This document shows, piece after piece, positions 32,813-41,787 of a stretch of 64,000 nucleotides of DNA. The stretch is taken from the NCBI GenBank assembly GCA_964540765.1, contig CAZINW010000008.1, positions 6,237-70,236 of the forward strand, written 5' to 3'. The notes beneath the pieces are model-generated. The model saw nothing but the letters and a program-made list of their open reading frames with translations. It ran no database searches and was not told the origin of the DNA. Both the position numbers and the translations under genes were made by a program. How positions within the stretch are numbered: the stretch's first letter is position 1; the number at the start of each line of letters is the position of its first letter. Source of the stretch: CAZJLN01 sp964540765 (GTDB lineage: Bacteria; Chloroflexota; Anaerolineae; Anaerolineales; Anaerolineaceae).

Positions 32813-34921
32813 ATGGATTCTATCTTAAATGGTCTTCTCAAACCTAAAAGTGTCGCAATTATTGGCGCTTCAGCAACGCCCGGAAAAATCGGCAATACCG
32901 TTATTAAGAATTTAATAGATAGCAAATATGAAGGGGATGTGTATCCTGTAAATCCTACAACGGATGAGATCCTTGGGTTTAAATGTTACCCATCAGTTAT
33001 CGATATTCCGGGTCCCGTTGAGGCAGCTGTGATTACAATTCCAGCAAAAATTGTCCTGGGTGCAACTGAAGAATGTGGCAAAAAAGGGGTTAAGGGGTTA
33101 ATCATCATCACATCCGGTTTCAGCGAAGTGGGCAATCATGAACTGGAAGAGGAGATCGTAAAGACATCTCAAAAATATGGGATGCGTGTTTTGGGTCCAA
33201 ATATCGTTGGTACGCTTTCCAACAGCGACAAAATGAATGCTTCATTCGCTCCTTTCCTGCCATTGCCTGGCAAAGCATCACTTGTATCTCAAAGTGGCGC
33301 TTTATTAATTGCAATTGACGCTGCCACCTACACACGCCGGGTTGGCTTCGATAAAATGATTTCAATTGGCAACATATCAGATGTCAACTTCTCAGATTTG
33401 ATCTCATACCTCAGTGAAGATGAAGCCACCTCCTGTATTTCACTCTACATTGAGGGCTTACGGGACGGTGCCCGTTTTATTAAAGAAGCCCGCAAATGTA
33501 AAAAACCGATCGTTGTGCTTAAATCTGGAGTGTCTGCTCATGGTGCAGCAGCTGCTGCGTCTCATACGGGTTCACTGGCTGGGGCGGCAAAAGTTTATGG
33601 AGCTGCATTTCAGCAGGCTGGTGTGAGTCAAGCCAGTGACCTGGACGACTTGTTTGACCGCACCCTGGTTCTATCCCTGCAACCCCCAATGAAGGGTGAC
33701 AATTTGTTGGTTTTAACCAATGGTGGTGGGGTTGGTGTTTTGGCAACTGATTCTGCAGAGAAGGTTGGTCTTCCAATGAAGTTTGCTCCTGAAGATGTTC
33801 AGGCAGAATTGAAGAAACACATGCCCGAATTTGGTTCAGCCAAAAATCCGGTGGATATGACGGGTATGGCTGGCAAGGAATGGTACTATGAAACGACCAA
33901 ATTCTCATTTGCACATCCGTGGGTTGATGGTCTCGTGGTACTTTATTGTGAGACAGCTATGACCAATCCCATTGAAATAGCCCAAGGTATTTACGATGCC
34001 ATCAATGAGACAGGCATCAAAGATAAGCCTGTGACGATCTCATTTGTCGGTGGGGAAAGGTCTGATAAAGCCGCGGAATGGCTGGTTGAAAACGGCATTC
34101 CGGCTTATGGAGCACCTGATCTTGCTGTCAACGCTATGGGTGCACTCCGTGAATACGCCAGAATGAATGAAATTAACGACATTAAACCCTACATACCAAA
34201 AAAGATGAACCCTGAGAAAGCACGCCAGATTATCACCGCTGCTCGTAAATCTGGTCGAACCGCTTTGACAGAAGTGGAAGCGAAAAAGGTTTTTGAGGCT
34301 TATGGGTTACCGATCACACCAACTGAACTATCTAGAAGCGAAGATGAAGCCGTCACATTGGCAAATCATATTGGCTATCCCCTAGTAATGAAAATCGTTT
34401 CTCCTGATATATTGCATAAATCAGATGCAGGTGGCGTCAAAGTCAATATTAAGAATGAGACCATGGTGCGTGAGGCATATAATGTGATCATGCAGAACGC
34501 AAAAGCATATAAGGCCGATGCGGTTATTGATGGAATTGCCATTCAAGAGATGGCTCCTTGGGCTACAGAGGTCATTGTTGGCTCTGTCAAAGATTCTACT
34601 TTTGGTCCAACCATCATGTTCGGTCTGGGTGGCATCTTCGTGGAAGTCCTTAAAGATGTCACTTTCCGAGTCGCACCAATTTCCCTTGCTGAGGCAAGCG
34701 AGATGCAGGAAGAAATCCGTTCTGCAGCCATTTTGAATGGCGTTCGCGGTGAAGCGCCTCGAGACAAAGCGGCTTTGGCGGAAGTGCTTGCCACTTATGC
34801 ATATATGACCAATGATCTAAAGGATGAAATCTCGGAATCCGATGCAAACCCTGTCATTGTTTATGAAGAAGGAAACGGTGTTAAGGTCGTTGACGCCCGC
34901 ATTATCTTGACAAAGAAGTAA
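32813..34921 (+). CDS. ADP-forming acetate/acyl-CoA ligase, fused alpha and beta parts
   Basis: The 702-residue protein has a CoA-binding N-terminus (SVAIIGASATPGKIGNTVIKNL), SQSGALLIAI, the catalytic His251 in ASHTGSLAGA, then a C-terminal ATP-grasp domain (about 470-700, KVFEAYGLPITPTE and LVMKIVSPDILHKSDAGGV). It converts acyl-CoA, ADP and phosphate to the acid, CoA and ATP, the ATP-yielding end step in many archaea and anaerobes. It should work downstream of the 2-oxoacid oxidoreductase at 52961-55857. ATG 32813 has GGAGG 5 bp upstream; a TTG 4 codons earlier is less likely. A terminator follows. Confidence 0.93.
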   Translation: MDSILNGLLKPKSVAIIGASATPGKIGNTVIKNLIDSKYEGDVYPVNPTTDEILGFKCYPSVIDIPGPVEAAVITIPAKIVLGATEECGKKGVKGLIIITSGFSEVGNHELEEEIVKTSQKYGMRVLGPNIVGTLSNSDKMNASFAPFLPLPGKASLVSQSGALLIAIDAATYTRRVGFDKMISIGNISDVNFSDLISYLSEDEATSCISLYIEGLRDGARFIKEARKCKKPIVVLKSGVSAHGAAAAASHTGSLAGAAKVYGAAFQQAGVSQASDLDDLFDRTLVLSLQPPMKGDNLLVLTNGGGVGVLATDSAEKVGLPMKFAPEDVQAELKKHMPEFGSAKNPVDMTGMAGKEWYYETTKFSFAHPWVDGLVVLYCETAMTNPIEIAQGIYDAINETGIKDKPVTISFVGGERSDKAAEWLVENGIPAYGAPDLAVNAMGALREYARMNEINDIKPYIPKKMNPEKARQIITAARKSGRTALTEVEAKKVFEAYGLPITPTELSRSEDEAVTLANHIGYPLVMKIVSPDILHKSDAGGVKVNIKNETMVREAYNVIMQNAKAYKADAVIDGIAIQEMAPWATEVIVGSVKDSTFGPTIMFGLGGIFVEVLKDVTFRVAPISLAEASEMQEEIRSAAILNGVRGEAPRDKAALAEVLATYAYMTNDLKDEISESDANPVIVYEEGNGVKVVDARIILTKK

Positions 34922-34940
34922 TGTCCAATCAGTGTAAAAT

Positions 34941-34973
34941 AAAGCCACTGTCACAAACAAGCAGTGGCTTTTT
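34941..34973 (+). terminator. Intrinsic terminator after the acyl-CoA ligase
   Basis: Arms AAGCCACTG (34942-34950) and CAGTGGCTT (34962-34970) form a 9-bp stem with an 11-nt loop, followed by a T-rich run (CTTTTTAATT). Confidence 0.85.
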
Positions 34974-35046
34974 AATTATAATTATTCTGTCTAATCTAAA
35001 ATTATCTTGTCAACTTTATGGATGAATGGAATCGTGAGGAAATAAA

Positions 35047-35826
35047 ATGGCGCAAATTAAGAAAGGTTACCTCATTGATATGGATGGCGTGCTGATGCAT
35101 GGTGCGCGAATGATCCAGGGCGCAGATATTTTCATCAGGCAACTGCAGGAAGAAGAACGAAAATTCTTGATCCTCACAAACAATCCCATGTATACCACCC
35201 GTGACCTTGCCCACAGACTTCAGATCATCGGTTTGGATATTCCGCAGGAGCAGATTTTCACATCCGCTTTGGCAACGGCGATGTTTCTCCAGAAACAAAG
35301 ACCAAACGGGAAAGCATATGTGATCGGTGAAGCAGGATTGACTGAAGCCATTCACGCTGCTGGTTATATCATGACCGATAATGATCCTGACTATGTCGTA
35401 TTAGGTGAGACACTTGCTTATAATATCGATCAGATCACAAAAGCCATTCGCTTGATTAATCATGGTTCAAAATTCATTGCCACAAATCCAGATGCTTCAG
35501 GATTCACAGAAACAGGTTTGGCACCTGCTTGTGGCGCAATGGCAGCTTTGATAGAAAAGGCGTCAGGGATATCACCTTTTTTTGTCGGCAAACCAAACTC
35601 CCTGATGATGCGCACAGCTCTAAACTATCTCGGAACCCACTCAGAAAATACGATCATGGTCGGAGACCGTATGGATACAGACATCGTCAGTGGTATCAAC
35701 TCTGGCATGGACACAATCCTGGTATTAAGCGGTGTGACAAAAAGGGAAGACTTGGAGAAATTCCCTTATCTTCCAACTTATATTTTCAATTCTGTAGCAG
35801 ATATTGTTACTTTAAAACTTGATTAA
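35047..35826 (+). CDS. HAD-IIA family hydrolase (NagD-like)
   Basis: The 259-residue protein has [11 protein letters not shown] (motif I), [11 protein letters not shown] (motif II), the Lys in [11 protein letters not shown] (motif III) and [18 protein letters not shown] (motif IV), with the C2 cap containing [23 protein letters not shown]. NagD is a nucleotide monophosphatase in E. coli; the substrate here is not known. GAGGA lies 6 bp before ATG 35047. It is a paralogue of the gene at 12850 but the two share only family-level features. Confidence 0.9.
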   Translation: MAQIKKGYLIDMDGVLMHGARMIQGADIFIRQLQEEERKFLILTNNPMYTTRDLAHRLQIIGLDIPQEQIFTSALATAMFLQKQRPNGKAYVIGEAGLTEAIHAAGYIMTDNDPDYVVLGETLAYNIDQITKAIRLINHGSKFIATNPDASGFTETGLAPACGAMAALIEKASGISPFFVGKPNSLMMRTALNYLGTHSENTIMVGDRMDTDIVSGINSGMDTILVLSGVTKREDLEKFPYLPTYIFNSVADIVTLKLD

Positions 35827-35827
35827 T

Positions 35828-35853
35828 AATGCTTGTTTTGGTAGCATTTTTTT
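35828..35853 (+). terminator. Weak hairpin with T-tract, possible terminator
   Basis: AATGCT (35828-35833) and AGCATT (35843-35848) form a 6-bp stem with a 9-nt loop followed by TTTTT, ending right at the ATG of the next gene. It is short and may be only partly active. Confidence 0.45.
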
Positions 35854-36879
35854 ATGAACAAAGTGGATCCATCTAGAAGAGAGTTTCTTAAGCTTGGGGC
35901 GGTCGGTCTGGGCGCTTTGGCATTAAGCCCTTATACGAATTTTGCCAGTAGTATTTTGAAACCCAAATATATGCTGGTTGGTAAAAAAGAGGGGGTAAGC
36001 ATTCATAAACTGGCAACTGATAAGAGCCTTATCATGTATCAACGTGCCTTCAATGACATCATTAATACTTACTATGACGTCATCGGAGAGGATGGGCCTG
36101 AATATAATCCTTTATGGTATCGTGTTTGGGGAGGCTATGTCCACAGTGCCAATCTCACTGAGGTGAAATATATTACCAACCCAATCCAATCATCCGTAAA
36201 AGAAGGTGGGCAATTGGCAGAGGTAACCATGCCTTTTACCCGTTCCATGTTATTTTCCAGGTACGAAGGTTGGCAGGAAATGTACCGTTTCTACTATGGC
36301 TCAGTTCACTGGATTATTGACATTATCGAGGGACCAGACAAAAATCCATGGTATAAAGTCAAAGACGAATTGGGAGGCACTGAATTGGCTGTTCCATGTC
36401 AACAGTTAAGATATATACCCAACGAGGAATTAACGCCAATTTCAGCGGATGTATCTGCAAGCTCGAAACGTATTGAGATATCTCTGTATTTTCAAACCCT
36501 TAAGGCATTTGAAGGCGACAATTTGGTGTTGGACACCAAGATTTCTTCAGGGATCCCCAATAAGATTACACAAACCCCGCTCGGTAAATATTATGTTCAG
36601 ACAAAAATGCCATCAAAGCATATGGGTGATGGAAAACTTACCAGCGATATCTATGCATACGAACTCTTGGGTGTACCATGGGATTGTTTCTTCCAGATGG
36701 AAGATGGGATCGCCACCCATGGGACATATTGGCATAATAATTTCGGCAGCCCAATGAGCCGGGGATGCGTTAATATGCGCATACATGAAGCCAAATGGTT
36801 GTATCGCTGGACAACACCTGTCGCTTCACCAGATGATTGGGCAAAACATGGATACGGAACACCTGTGATTGTGTCCTAA
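35854..36879 (+). CDS. L,D-transpeptidase (YkuD domain), probably Tat-exported
   Basis: The 341-residue protein starts with a twin-arginine signal (SRREFLK, residues 7-13) and a hydrophobic stretch to about residue 33. The catalytic YkuD motif is near the C-terminus: HNNFGSPMSRGCVNMRIHEAKWL, with the His, Ser-x-Gly-Cys and Asn-Met expected. It should form 3-3 cross-links in peptidoglycan or attach proteins to it. There is no clear ribosome-binding site before ATG 35854; the T-tract of a preceding hairpin abuts it. It overlaps hemW tail to tail by 4 bp. Confidence 0.88.
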   Translation: MNKVDPSRREFLKLGAVGLGALALSPYTNFASSILKPKYMLVGKKEGVSIHKLATDKSLIMYQRAFNDIINTYYDVIGEDGPEYNPLWYRVWGGYVHSANLTEVKYITNPIQSSVKEGGQLAEVTMPFTRSMLFSRYEGWQEMYRFYYGSVHWIIDIIEGPDKNPWYKVKDELGGTELAVPCQQLRYIPNEELTPISADVSASSKRIEISLYFQTLKAFEGDNLVLDTKISSGIPNKITQTPLGKYYVQTKMPSKHMGDGKLTSDIYAYELLGVPWDCFFQMEDGIATHGTYWHNNFGSPMSRGCVNMRIHEAKWLYRWTTPVASPDDWAKHGYGTPVIVS

Positions 36880-38060
36880 TCACCTTCCCCCACAAAACGC
36901 ATAAATACCTGGTTTCCCAACAAAATTCCCCTTGTGGTCAGTTTCAATCTTCTACCGGTATCATCATTCACCCATTCCAACAAGCCCACCTTCAAAAGAT
37001 CGTTTATCTCTGTTCGAAAAACCTCTAAAACCGGCACATTGTGCTTTTCAAAAAATCGCTTCTCAGAGACGCCCTCCTCCGTCAACCGCAATCCCAACAT
37101 CATTGTCTCCTGCATTGCTGTAAAATGGTTAATTTTCATCCATTTTAAATTTGCGGGAGAAAACGGGAACTCAAATGGAACGACAGGCTGATCCAAAGAA
37201 TAAATATAATCCAGAATGCCAGGTTTGTTCTCAATGCGATAACCCTCAATGCAGCTATGCGCACCCGCTCCAAATCCCAGATAGGGTTCATTGAGCCAGT
37301 ACTGCCTATTATGCAATGAATTATATTTACCCAACCTTGACCAGTTGGAGATCTCATACTGTCGGTAATTTGCGTTTGCCAGTTTTTCCATCGCCATCTC
37401 GTACATATCAGCAGACAGATCCTCATCCGGAACCGACAACCTGCCTGATAGAATCTCTGCAGCCAGCGGTGTATTTTCCTCCACCGTCAGGCTGTAGAGC
37501 GAGAGATGTTCAGGATCGAGTTCAATCGCTTTATCAAGGTTTCTCTCCCATGCTTCAAGATTTTGACCTGGCAGCCCAAATATTAAGTCCAGGTTGATGT
37601 TTTCGATCCCAACTTTGCGTGCAGCACTATAAGTGGTATAAACGTCAGTAACTTGATGTATCCTGCCCAATTGGATTAAGTCTGTATTTAAAAAAGATTG
37701 TGCGCCAAGACTTAAACGTGTTACCCCCATGTCTTGATAAGATTTAAGCAGATCTAAACCAATTGTCCCTGGATTTACCTCAACCGTTATTTCACAATGA
37801 TTGCTTATTAAAAAGGTCTTCCGTATGATCTCAAAAATATTACCTAAATTGTCAGCCGACAGCAGCGAAGGTGTACCACCCCCAAAGTAAATTGTCCCGA
37901 TTTGAAGTTTTTCTCTTTTTGATGAATCAAAGAATTTAATTTCTTGAATTAATGCAGACACATAATCATCCAAATGCTTTTCCATGCCAGCATACGTGAT
38001 AAAATCACAATAAGTACAGCGTCTCCTGCAAAAAGGAATATGGATATAAAAACTGATCAT
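36876..38060 (-). CDS. hemW: Radical-SAM heme chaperone HemW (oxygen-independent coproporphyrinogen-oxidase-like)
   Basis: The 394-residue protein has FYIHIPFCRRRCTYCDF near the N-terminus, giving the CxxxCxxC cluster of a radical-SAM enzyme, then IYFGGGTPSLL, EVNPGTI, RLSLGAQSF and a C-terminal HemW-type region. The Cys after the cluster motif (CxxxCxxCxF) is replaced by Phe, which separates HemW from true HemN. HemW carries heme and may insert it into proteins; it is not thought to act as coproporphyrinogen oxidase. ATG 38060 is preferred over ATG 38069 and TTG 38078 because homologues start at this point and a TAAAAT box ends 7 nt upstream. Confidence 0.9.
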   Translation of the reverse strand: MISFYIHIPFCRRRCTYCDFITYAGMEKHLDDYVSALIQEIKFFDSSKREKLQIGTIYFGGGTPSLLSADNLGNIFEIIRKTFLISNHCEITVEVNPGTIGLDLLKSYQDMGVTRLSLGAQSFLNTDLIQLGRIHQVTDVYTTYSAARKVGIENINLDLIFGLPGQNLEAWERNLDKAIELDPEHLSLYSLTVEENTPLAAEILSGRLSVPDEDLSADMYEMAMEKLANANYRQYEISNWSRLGKYNSLHNRQYWLNEPYLGFGAGAHSCIEGYRIENKPGILDYIYSLDQPVVPFEFPFSPANLKWMKINHFTAMQETMMLGLRLTEEGVSEKRFFEKHNVPVLEVFRTEINDLLKVGLLEWVNDDTGRRLKLTTRGILLGNQVFMRFVGEGD

Positions 38061-38067
38061 CAAACCC

Positions 38068-38073
38068 ATTTTA
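38068..38073 (-). promoter_or_regulatory. TAAAAT -10-like box before hemW
   Basis: TAAAAT on the minus strand (5 of 6 consensus bases) is followed by 7 nt and the preferred ATG of hemW, with no ribosome-binding site. A leaderless start is possible. Confidence 0.35.
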
Positions 38074-38111
38074 CCCAAATATTCAAACCTTGAACCTTAA
38101 TTCTGTATATC

Positions 38112-38140
38112 TTGCACAATTAAGGTAGCATGTGTATACT
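38112..38140 (+). promoter_or_regulatory. Sigma-70-like promoter for the LysM protein
   Basis: TTGCAC (38112-38117), a 17-bp spacer and TATACT (38135-38140). The predicted start near 38147 rules out the GTG at 38132 and supports ATG 38162 as the real start codon. Confidence 0.68.
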
Positions 38141-38161
38141 ACTAACCCGGAACTAAAAATT

Positions 38162-39307
38162 ATGAATCAAGAAAAATCGACCTCTAAAACAAAATTATGC
38201 CCGGTCTGTGGCACCAGGCTGAGCGAGACAGCAAAGCGCTGTCTGGTATGTGGAAGCCAGTTGGAAGCAAATGCTGAAGCAAAATCACAAACAGGGATTA
38301 AAGCCCATCGCCTTCCTGAATTGAGACTGAGTCTCCCCCTCGCTTTGGGCTTGATCGCTCTAATAATTGCCCTGGTTGCTGTTGTCGTCTATTTTGCCAC
38401 TCAAGCAAAAGAACCAGCGCCGGAAGTGGTAGCTCCTGAATTCACAGCCACGCTTACACCTACTGAGACGATGACCCCAACCATTACCAACACACCGACG
38501 CCTGAACCAACCTTCACACCCTTGCCCCCCAATGAATATACGGTCGTTGCAGGGGATACATGTATACCTATTGCCGCCCTTTTTGGAGTGTCCATCCAGA
38601 GCATCATTCAGGCGAACGACCTTAATGCTGATTGTGATATTTCTCCAGGTACGGTGCTTCTGATACCACAGCCAACCCCAACAGCATCCCCCCAACCCAC
38701 TGCGACTTTAAATGAGCAGCAGTCAACAGATACAGCCTGCCAGGTATTGGAATATAAAGTGCAGGCCAATGATACGCTTAGCACCATTGCTGATTTGTAC
38801 AACGTCTCCATGGCGTCAATTCGTGAATATTCAGAGATGATCAATGACACCGTCTATGAAGGTCTCTATATTAAAATCCCACTCTGTGAGCGCAAACCTA
38901 CCGCTGGTCCCACCCCGACTCCAACGCCACTTCCACCCTATCCTGCACCCAATCTGCTTTTACCTGTTGATGGTGCCCCATTTTCCCTGAGCAATGATGC
39001 CATCACGCTGCAGTGGGCTGCTGTGGCTGAATTGAAAGTTAACGAGTATTATGCAATCACAGTTGAGGATCTGACATCTGCAGAAAAGAAGATGATCGTC
39101 GAGTATGTCACAGATACGAAATTCATTCTTCCAATCAGTTTCAGACCCGCAGATACCGTCCCTCATATCATGCGTTGGTGGGTTTCGGTCGTCCGACAGA
39201 CCAACGAAGGCACAGAAACACCTGTTTATGAACAAGCTGGACTATTAAGCGAGAAACGGGTTTTCAGCTGGACAGCAATCAACCTGCAATCCACGCCCGT
39301 TCCATAA
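38162..39307 (+). CDS. Zinc-ribbon, single-membrane-pass protein with two LysM domains
   Basis: The 381-residue protein has, in order: an N-terminal zinc ribbon (CPVCG and CLVCG, about residues 13-32), a membrane segment (about 60-85, LPLALGLIALIIALVAVVVYF), a Thr/Pro-rich spacer, two LysM repeats (about 122-170 and 195-240), a second Pro-rich linker, and an Ig-like C-terminal part of about 110 residues. LysM binds peptidoglycan, so the C-terminus should face the cell wall and the zinc ribbon the cytoplasm. The start at ATG 38162 is fixed by the promoter. A terminator follows. A specific role cannot be given. Confidence 0.85.
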   Translation: MNQEKSTSKTKLCPVCGTRLSETAKRCLVCGSQLEANAEAKSQTGIKAHRLPELRLSLPLALGLIALIIALVAVVVYFATQAKEPAPEVVAPEFTATLTPTETMTPTITNTPTPEPTFTPLPPNEYTVVAGDTCIPIAALFGVSIQSIIQANDLNADCDISPGTVLLIPQPTPTASPQPTATLNEQQSTDTACQVLEYKVQANDTLSTIADLYNVSMASIREYSEMINDTVYEGLYIKIPLCERKPTAGPTPTPTPLPPYPAPNLLLPVDGAPFSLSNDAITLQWAAVAELKVNEYYAITVEDLTSAEKKMIVEYVTDTKFILPISFRPADTVPHIMRWWVSVVRQTNEGTETPVYEQAGLLSEKRVFSWTAINLQSTPVP

Positions 39308-39330
39308 TCAAAAACCAATTGTATATTTTT

Positions 39331-39366
39331 AAAGGCTGCTCGATTTTTGTCGGGCAGCCTTTATTT
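39331..39366 (+). terminator. Intrinsic terminator between LysM gene and trxB
   Basis: AAAGGCTGC (39331-39339) pairs with GCAGCCTTT (39354-39362) and the stem extends inward with CGA/TCG and a wobble, giving about 13 bp. TATTTTG follows. The 3' end overlaps the trxB stop codon. Confidence 0.8.
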
Positions 39367-40299
39367 TGATTCTCCCAGAGACTCCAGATAATGCAAAGCT
39401 TGAATACCTGCTGCAGCACCCATGCCTGCAGAAGTGACCACCTGTCTAAAATAAGGATCTGCGATTTCACCTGCAGCAAATACACCCGGAACACTTGTAT
39501 GCATCAGATTATCAACTTTTATATATCCTTTTTCATCCATCTCCAATTGTCCTTCAAACAGATTCGAGTTGGGAGAGTGTCCTATGAAAATGAACACACC
39601 ATCAGTACGAATTAGTTCTTCTTCGCCGGTTTTGACATTTTTGATATGCCCGGATTCAACCGTGTCATTACCCAAAATTTCCATTACAACTGAATTCCAG
39701 ATGAAATTGATCTTTGGATTGCTTTTTGCGCGCTTCTCAAGAATAGCACCAGCACGTAAAATGTCTCTTCGGTGCACAATGGTCACCGATGAAGCAAACC
39801 TGGTTAGAAATATTCCTTCCTCAATGGCACTGTCACCACCTCCAACCACAATAACTTTCTTATTCCTGTAGAACGCCCCGTCGCAGGTGGCACAGTAAGA
39901 AACCCCTCTCCCGGTTAGTTCTTTTTCTCCTGGAATATTCAACCTTTTCGGATCAGCCCCAGTTGCAATAATTAACGAATCTGTATCGTACTGGTCAGAA
40001 TAGGTTTTAATCATGAAAGGTCGGGTCGAAAGGTCAACCTTAATAGCTTGGTCATAGGTTATCGATGCGCCAAAAAGCTCAGCTTGCTGTTGAAAAAGCT
40101 GTCCCAGTTTCTCACCACTGACCCCTTCCGGAAATCCAGGATAATTTTCGATTATTGATGTTAATGCTGCCTGACCATATAAGTACGTTCCACTGAGCAC
40201 CATGGGGTTCAAGGCTGCCCTGCCAACATAGAGCGCTGCTGATAAACCAGCAGGTCCTGATCCTAAAATTATTAATAAATGATGGTTCCTCGTTGTCAT
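39361..40299 (-). CDS. trxB: Thioredoxin-disulfide reductase
   Basis: The 312-residue flavoprotein has FAD motif LGSGPAGLSAALYVGRA, the redox pair in SYCATCDGAFY, NADPH-binding VVGGGDSAIEEGIFL and the C-terminal GVFAAGEIAD. It passes electrons from NADPH to thioredoxin. ATG 40299 is preferred over TTG 40311 because GGAG lies 6 bp upstream. The class III aminotransferase gene ends 27 bp before it and may be cotranscribed. Thioredoxin itself is not seen in the window. Confidence 0.94.
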   Translation of the reverse strand: MTTRNHHLLIILGSGPAGLSAALYVGRAALNPMVLSGTYLYGQAALTSIIENYPGFPEGVSGEKLGQLFQQQAELFGASITYDQAIKVDLSTRPFMIKTYSDQYDTDSLIIATGADPKRLNIPGEKELTGRGVSYCATCDGAFYRNKKVIVVGGGDSAIEEGIFLTRFASSVTIVHRRDILRAGAILEKRAKSNPKINFIWNSVVMEILGNDTVESGHIKNVKTGEEELIRTDGVFIFIGHSPNSNLFEGQLEMDEKGYIKVDNLMHTSVPGVFAAGEIADPYFRQVVTSAGMGAAAGIQALHYLESLGESK

Positions 40300-40326
40300 G
40301 CACTTCTCCAAACTTTCGTCTTTTAT

Positions 40327-41685
40327 TTAATTTGATTCTTGGTACGATTGAATTTCTCTATCCGCAATTTCGAGTGCCTGATCAATTACCTGAAAACCCT
40401 GTTCAAGTTCATCATCAGAGATGATCAAAGGTGGAATAATCAGGATGTTATTGTAGTTCGTGTACAAAAATACACCCTTATCCAAAATAAATGCTTTTAC
40501 TTTTGCCATTGTCTTTGAGAGAGGTTTGCTGAATTCACTTAACGGCTCCCGTGTTTCTCGATTCTTAACCAGTTCTATGGCACCAAATAATCCAATGGAC
40601 CTGACATCACCGACACATGCATGCTTCTGTTTCACTTGTAACATAAGTTTTGAAAGTGTCTTCCCCCGAAGAGCACTCTTTTCAACAAGCTTATCAGATT
40701 GCATCACCTTAACGTTCGCAATGGCAGCCGCAAGTGAGACTGGATGACCATTGTAGGTTAAACCGCCATAATAAACCTGGTCATCAAAATGGGAAGCGAT
40801 TTCATCTGTCATTGCCACTGCACCCAATGGAGCATATCCTGAAGTCAGTCCCTTTGCCATGGTGATCATATCTGGTCTCACCTGCCAGTGATCAACAGCA
40901 AACCATGTTCCCGTTCTCCCAAAACCGGTCATCACCTCATCTGCGATCATCAATATCTTATATTTGTCACAAAGGGCACGAACTCCTTGAAGGTAAGTCG
41001 CGGGAGGGATGATTATCCCATTGGTTCCTGTCACAGGTTCGATCAAAATCGCAGCAATCGTATCTGGCCCTTCATAAAGGATGATCTCTTCGAGATGATC
41101 CAGGTATGTCCTGGCAAACTCAATTTCATTGACTTCCTCGCGGTTCTTGAAGAATGCTGAACGGTATAAATAAGGATCGATGAAGTGCACCACGCCAAGC
41201 ATGACGCCAGGTTCCCATGCAAGTCGGCGTCTGTCACCTGTCAAAGCCATCGCACCCATGGTTGCACCGTGATAGGAGCGATAACGTGTCAATATTTTAA
41301 ATTTGCCTGTATAAGCCCTTGCCAGTTTAATGGCGTTTTCATTGGCATCAGATCCGCCCAATGTATACAAAAAGCGATTGAGTCCCTCTGGCATTACTTC
41401 GGATAACAGTTGCCCTAACTGCGCACGCGGCTTGGTTGCCATATGCGGACCGGCAAAAGGCAGTTCACGCGTCTGCGCCACCATGGCTTCGATCACGCGC
41501 TCATCCCCATGACCGATATTCACACACATCACCATGGAATTGAAATCCAAATATTTCTTCCCATTGAAATCCCAAAAGTAAACGCCTTGGGCTCGCTCCA
41601 CAGGGATGACATCAACCTTGTCCTGTGCTGACCAGGTCCAAAAATTGTGCTTCAGGGAAAGCGAAATTACTTCTTCTCGATCCAT
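40327..41685 (-). CDS. Class III aminotransferase (PLP-dependent)
   Basis: The 452-residue protein has the class III pattern: the N-terminal FWDFNGKKYLDFNSMVMCVNIGHGD, GGSDANENAIKLARAYTG, YRSYHGATMGAMALTG, MIADEVMTGFGRTG and MAKGLTSGYAPLGAV with the PLP Lys. Members move amino groups from omega-amino acids, taurine, beta-alanine or diamines; the donor is unclear here. ATG 41685 has GAGGTG 8 bp upstream; a GTG at 41697 is the longer alternative. It is upstream of trxB on the minus strand and divergent from the M20 peptidase gene. Confidence 0.9.
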   Translation of the reverse strand: MDREEVISLSLKHNFWTWSAQDKVDVIPVERAQGVYFWDFNGKKYLDFNSMVMCVNIGHGDERVIEAMVAQTRELPFAGPHMATKPRAQLGQLLSEVMPEGLNRFLYTLGGSDANENAIKLARAYTGKFKILTRYRSYHGATMGAMALTGDRRRLAWEPGVMLGVVHFIDPYLYRSAFFKNREEVNEIEFARTYLDHLEEIILYEGPDTIAAILIEPVTGTNGIIIPPATYLQGVRALCDKYKILMIADEVMTGFGRTGTWFAVDHWQVRPDMITMAKGLTSGYAPLGAVAMTDEIASHFDDQVYYGGLTYNGHPVSLAAAIANVKVMQSDKLVEKSALRGKTLSKLMLQVKQKHACVGDVRSIGLFGAIELVKNRETREPLSEFSKPLSKTMAKVKAFILDKGVFLYTNYNNILIIPPLIISDDELEQGFQVIDQALEIADREIQSYQESN

Positions 41686-41787
41686 TTCAGGCTTCACCTC
41701 ACATTTGAATGTTTTTATTTTAGAATACTATCACAAATTGAATTTTAATCGCATATAATCAATAAAAAAATGAGCCAGAGGTTACAC

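Noticed and set aside
32434..33914. Minus-strand open frames opposite the S9 peptidase and acyl-CoA ligase genes
   Set aside because: Compositions are typical of antisense shadows (runs of Ser, Pro, His) and no motif or start signal supports them.
38132..38161. GTG start and 10-codon N-terminal extension of the LysM protein
   Set aside because: The GTG and following codons overlap the -10 box of a consensus promoter, so they would not be in the mRNA.
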